Assembly (NCBI RefSeq): GCF_009799805.1
Contig: NZ_CP047050.1
Location: 2,494,001 to 2,558,000, forward strand
Origin: Myroides phaeus
GTDB lineage: Bacteria > Bacteroidota > Bacteroidia > Flavobacteriales > Flavobacteriaceae
DNA length: 64,000 nucleotides
Direction: 5' to 3'
Below, in pieces: positions 63,781-64,000 of the stretch. Each line of letters opens with the position of its first letter. Position 1 is the first letter of the stretch. The notes below the pieces were generated by a model, which worked only from the letters and a program-made list of their open reading frames with translations, ran no database searches and was not told the origin of the DNA. The position numbers and the translations under genes were made by a program.

Positions 63781-64000
63781 ATGGTAATAAAGCAAAAACA
63801 AGAAATAGAAAACCTTTTATCCTTTCCGGATAAAGGGTTTACTATGCCTGCATTATTTATAGGGCATGGTTCTCCTATGAACGCCATTGAAGAAAATGAG
63901 TTTTCTCTTTATTGGAAAAAATTAGGTAAACAATTACCTAAACCGGAAGCTATTCTTGTTATATCTGCACATTGGTTAACTCAAGGAACGCACATAACCT
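63781..64000 (+). CDS. 4,5-DOPA-type extradiol dioxygenase (YgiD family), partial
   Basis: First 73 codons only; the gene is cut by the window end. The reading MPALFIGHGSPMNAI...AILVISAHWLTQGTHI matches the YgiD/LigB extradiol dioxygenase family, with the His of GHGSPMN and the His of SAHW being two metal ligands. It starts two bases after trkA stop, so it belongs to the same operon. The real role, such as aromatic ring cleavage, cannot be judged from this part. Confidence 0.85.
   Translation, partial: MVIKQKQEIENLLSFPDKGFTMPALFIGHGSPMNAIEENEFSLYWKKLGKQLPKPEAILVISAHWLTQGTHIT

Noticed and set aside
1..64000. CRISPR arrays, tRNA or rRNA genes, insertion sequences, integrases.
   Set aside because: No regularly spaced repeats, no transposase or integrase reading and no tRNA-like cloverleaf was seen on either strand.

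Overview
The window comes from an AT-rich, Gram-negative member of the Bacteroidota, family Flavobacteriaceae. The evidence is the TAnnTTTG -7 promoter elements ahead of many genes, very weak Shine-Dalgarno sequences, weighty use of AAA/TTA codons, many secreted proteins with short Lys-rich signal peptides ending in AQA/AQ, an OmpA protein with calcium-type repeats, Bacteroidota-type surface proteins, a monothiol bacilliredoxin, and sucC standing apart from sucD. The overall protein flavour resembles Myroides or Flavobacterium; the genus is a guess. No tRNA, rRNA, CRISPR array, insertion sequence or prophage is visible. Most of the window is core chromosome.

Layout. 1-10.6 kb: a DUF4197 secreted protein with a membrane-anchored partner, then uvrD-tsaC, sucC, uvrB-DUF1456, an OmpA protein and a NUDIX hydrolase. 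10.6-19.4 kb: two small conserved genes, then a beta-oxidation operon on the minus strand (acyl-CoA synthetase, MarR regulator, then fadN-fadA-fadE in the order known from Bacillus) with a perfect palindrome next to the marR promoter. 19.5-22.5 kb: an LTA-synthase-like membrane sulfatase, a DUF2007 protein, a 63-residue orphan, and an intergenic inverted-repeat element. 22.8-29.5 kb: three consecutive large secreted proteins that share an N-terminal module; two are paralogues with Ig-like repeats and an uncharacterised alpha/beta C-terminal domain. 29.7-38.2 kb: clpB, a bacilliredoxin, a divergent DsrE-like/small-membrane-protein pair with two matching CRP/FNR-type operator sequences, a lipoprotein, and divergent fahA/glyA.

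38.3-46.3 kb: a tight six-gene minus-strand operon (DUF1015, yggS, exonuclease-GIY-YIG fusion, potassium channel, miaA, acyl-ACP thioesterase), then 3-hydroxybutyryl-CoA dehydrogenase and a Gfo/Idh/MocA oxidoreductase. 46.4-53.8 kb: pcm, smpB, a beta-barrel protein, a second complex inverted-repeat element, rocD, DUF1697, a short-chain dehydrogenase, pncA with an orphan, and another beta-barrel protein. 53.8-64 kb: thiamine pyrophosphokinase, rhodanese, a lipid kinase, lpd, two tandemly duplicated lipoproteins, tag, and an operon joining a HipA-like kinase and DUF3037 protein to a TrkH/TrkA potassium uptake system and a partial extradiol dioxygenase.

The parts most worth a second look are the CRP/FNR-type divergent promoter at 34.0-34.2 kb, the surface-protein trio at 22.8-29.5 kb, the paired intergenic elements at 21.6 and 48.5 kb, and the HipA-like/DUF3037/Trk operon at 60.1-64 kb. 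Where a common alternative TTG start lies inside a -7 element, the downstream ATG was chosen.
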